Below the pieces are notes generated by a model. That model did not search any database and had not been told where the DNA came from. It was given only the letters and a program-made list of their open reading frames with translations. The translations under genes were made by a program, and so were the position numbers. This document shows, in pieces, positions 6,119 to 6,713 of a stretch of DNA of 6,713 nt; position 1 is the stretch's first letter; each line of letters opens with the position of its first letter. The stretch covers positions 1 to 6,713 of the forward strand of contig DAOVAK010000153.1 of NCBI GenBank assembly GCA_030671095.1, in the 5' to 3' direction. Source of the DNA: Deltaproteobacteria bacterium (GTDB taxonomy: Bacteria; Desulfobacterota; DSM-4660; Desulfatiglandales; HGW-15).

Positions 6119-6199
6119 ATGAATGAAGAGAAATCAAGAACAACCATGCTGGAAGGTGAAGGGTGGAGCAAACAGCTTATGCGATTTCGAATGACGTGA
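6119..6199 (+). pseudogene. Truncated duplicate of the 5' end of the CxxC gene
   Basis: Bases 6119-6175 match 4002-4058 at 56 of 57 positions; the one change turns Thr17 into Ser. Similarity starts exactly at the ATG: the preceding 10 bp are unrelated. It stops after codon 19, beyond which the frame continues for seven unrelated codons to a TGA at 6197 (26 aa: 19 shared residues, then LMRFRMT). The cysteine motif and acidic tail are absent, so the copy cannot supply the full protein's function. GTGAGG lies 11 nt upstream, so weak translation is possible. It is probably a recent duplication remnant or the leftover of a second, deleted paralogue. Confidence 0.8.
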
Positions 6200-6249
6200 A
6201 TGAGCACGACAAATCGTCAAAGTCCAGAAGCTTTCATCTCCTAAAGGCC

Positions 6250-6546
6250 CTACAATCTGACCAAAGAGTCTTCGGTGCCAAGGCCGTTGGGTACGTAGGC
6301 GTCCGCAGACCAGTCATTTTCCCAGCGTCGGCCATCCAGTAAATACTTGAATCGGTAACTCTGCCCCGCTGGTAGGGAGACGGTAATGCTGAAACTGCCG
6401 TCCTTTCGACGCTTCATGAGATCGGCTCTGGGTTTCCATTCGTTGAATTCCCCGCAAAGGGCGACTCTTTTTGCACCCACTTCAGGGGGTAGCCCGAAGG
6501 TCACCCGGCATTTGCGTCTGGTTTTTGAGAAGTTTTTCTTTACCAT
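6250..6546 (-). CDS. Single-domain CBM48 / isoamylase early-set protein
   Basis: A 98-aa cytoplasmic protein consisting of one immunoglobulin-like glycogen-binding domain of the AMPK-beta/CBM48 type, without a catalytic domain. The pattern VTFGLPPEVGAKRVALCGEFNEW (split: VTF at 15-17, VALCGEFNEW at 28-37), KRRKDGSFSITVSLPAG at 45-61, then YRFKYLLDGRRWENDW at 64-79 and a D/N-rich end is typical of the short stand-alone family. Aromatic residues Trp37, Trp75 and Trp79 are candidates for carbohydrate contact. The ATG at 6546 is chosen over the one at 6585 because AAAGGAGT precedes it by 8 nt and homologues typically begin M-(V/I)-K-K. No glycogen-metabolism gene is adjacent, so the ligand and partner are unknown. 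It has its own promoter and appears monocistronic. Confidence 0.88.
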   Translation of the reverse strand: MVKKNFSKTRRKCRVTFGLPPEVGAKRVALCGEFNEWKPRADLMKRRKDGSFSITVSLPAGQSYRFKYLLDGRRWENDWSADAYVPNGLGTEDSLVRL

Positions 6547-6553
6547 GGCCCTT

Positions 6554-6561
6554 ACTCCTTT
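6554..6561 (-). promoter_or_regulatory. RBS of the CBM48 gene
   Basis: AAAGGAGT on the minus strand, with about 8 nt to the ATG at 6546. It decides the start in favour of the 98-aa form over the 111-aa one. Confidence 0.75.
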
Positions 6562-6587
6562 CCCGAAGCTTTGAGCGACAGGCATAG

Positions 6588-6614
6588 ATTATATCAGAAT
6601 ATATTGTGTGTCAA
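6588..6614 (-). promoter_or_regulatory. Consensus sigma70 promoter of the CBM48 gene
   Basis: Perfect TTGACA (6614-6609) and perfect TATAAT (6593-6588) on the minus strand are separated by 15 bp. TGA directly before the -10 makes an extended -10 element. The short spacer is offset by the perfect hexamers. Transcription would start near 6581, about 35 nt before the ATG at 6546, which rules against the ATG at 6585. Confidence 0.65.
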
Positions 6615-6625
6615 GGGGGAAACTT

Positions 6626-6639
6626 CACTATATATAGTG
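6626..6639. promoter_or_regulatory. 14-bp perfect palindrome, possible operator
   Basis: CACTATATATAGTG is fully self-complementary and sits about 12 bp upstream of the -35 of the CBM48 promoter. Its position suits an activator or a repressor site. It could also be a coincidence of AT-rich promoter DNA; no matching regulator is in the window. Confidence 0.4.
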
Positions 6640-6693
6640 TCGCCCGCCTTCAATGGAAAGGATAGTGGGCACGGCCAGTCTAAGGTCAAAAAT

Positions 6694-6713
6694 AAAGGGT
6701 GTCAGGTCTCAAA
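6694..6713 (+). repeat. Partial palindromic repeat at window edge
   Basis: AAAGGGTGTCAGGTCTCAAA ends the window. It aligns with AAAGGGGTCAGGCCTAC at 3269-3285 with one indel and a few changes, so it looks like the left arm of a related REP-like element. The other arm, and any Y1-type transposase that often accompanies such repeats, would lie beyond the window. Confidence 0.45.

Noticed and set aside
4002..6175. Target-site duplication of a transposon
   Set aside because: The 57-bp direct repeats are far longer than usual target duplications, differ by one base, and there is no transposase or terminal inverted repeat between them.
5992..6207. 71-codon minus-strand frame across the noncoding gap and the duplicated fragment
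   Set aside because: No RBS, no recognisable motif, and it runs antisense to the gene-derived fragment at 6119-6175.

Overview
The window looks like a piece of chromosome from a mesophilic bacterium of roughly 50% GC. Gene content and the kind of intergenic palindromes suggest a Desulfobacterota (old Deltaproteobacteria) or similar anaerobe. That placement is inference; no marker gene or rRNA is present.

Left part (1-2616, + strand): the 3' portion of a MaoC-type (R)-specific enoyl-CoA hydratase (PhaJ-like) is followed, after about 260 bp, by a full-length acetoacetyl-CoA synthetase (aacS). Both act on four-carbon acyl-CoA and 3-hydroxyacyl-CoA intermediates (polyhydroxybutyrate, ketone-body or fatty-acid metabolism). 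A strong extended -10 promoter lies between them. A run of degenerate 8-bp repeats occupies the predicted 5' leader of aacS.

Middle part (2617-4476): a 292-bp gap carries a large imperfect palindromic repeat with a second repeat nested in its right arm, plus two compact hairpins. Next come two overlapping genes of unknown function: a 366-aa protein and a 94-aa acidic protein with a CxxC-x8-CxxC cysteine pattern. Inside the 366-aa gene is a perfect inverted repeat (23-bp arms, 8-nt loop, 54 bp in all). It occupies exactly 18 codons in phase, as if a palindromic mobile element had inserted into the reading frame and been kept as a peptide insert.

Right part (4477-6713): a minus-strand AAA-type ATPase with a DUF4143/PD-(D/E)xK-like C-terminus has its own promoter. 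It is followed by a noncoding AT-rich stretch, a 57-bp near-identical copy of the first 19 codons of the 94-aa gene, and a minus-strand single-domain CBM48/isoamylase early-set protein with a consensus promoter and an upstream 14-bp perfect palindrome. The last 20 bp look like the beginning of another member of the palindrome family found inside the 366-aa gene.

The main interest is repeat biology: an in-frame palindromic element in a coding gene, a related element at the window edge, and a start-codon-exact gene-fragment duplication flanking the ATPase gene. No CRISPR array, rRNA or tRNA was seen, and there is no complete defence system that I can support.
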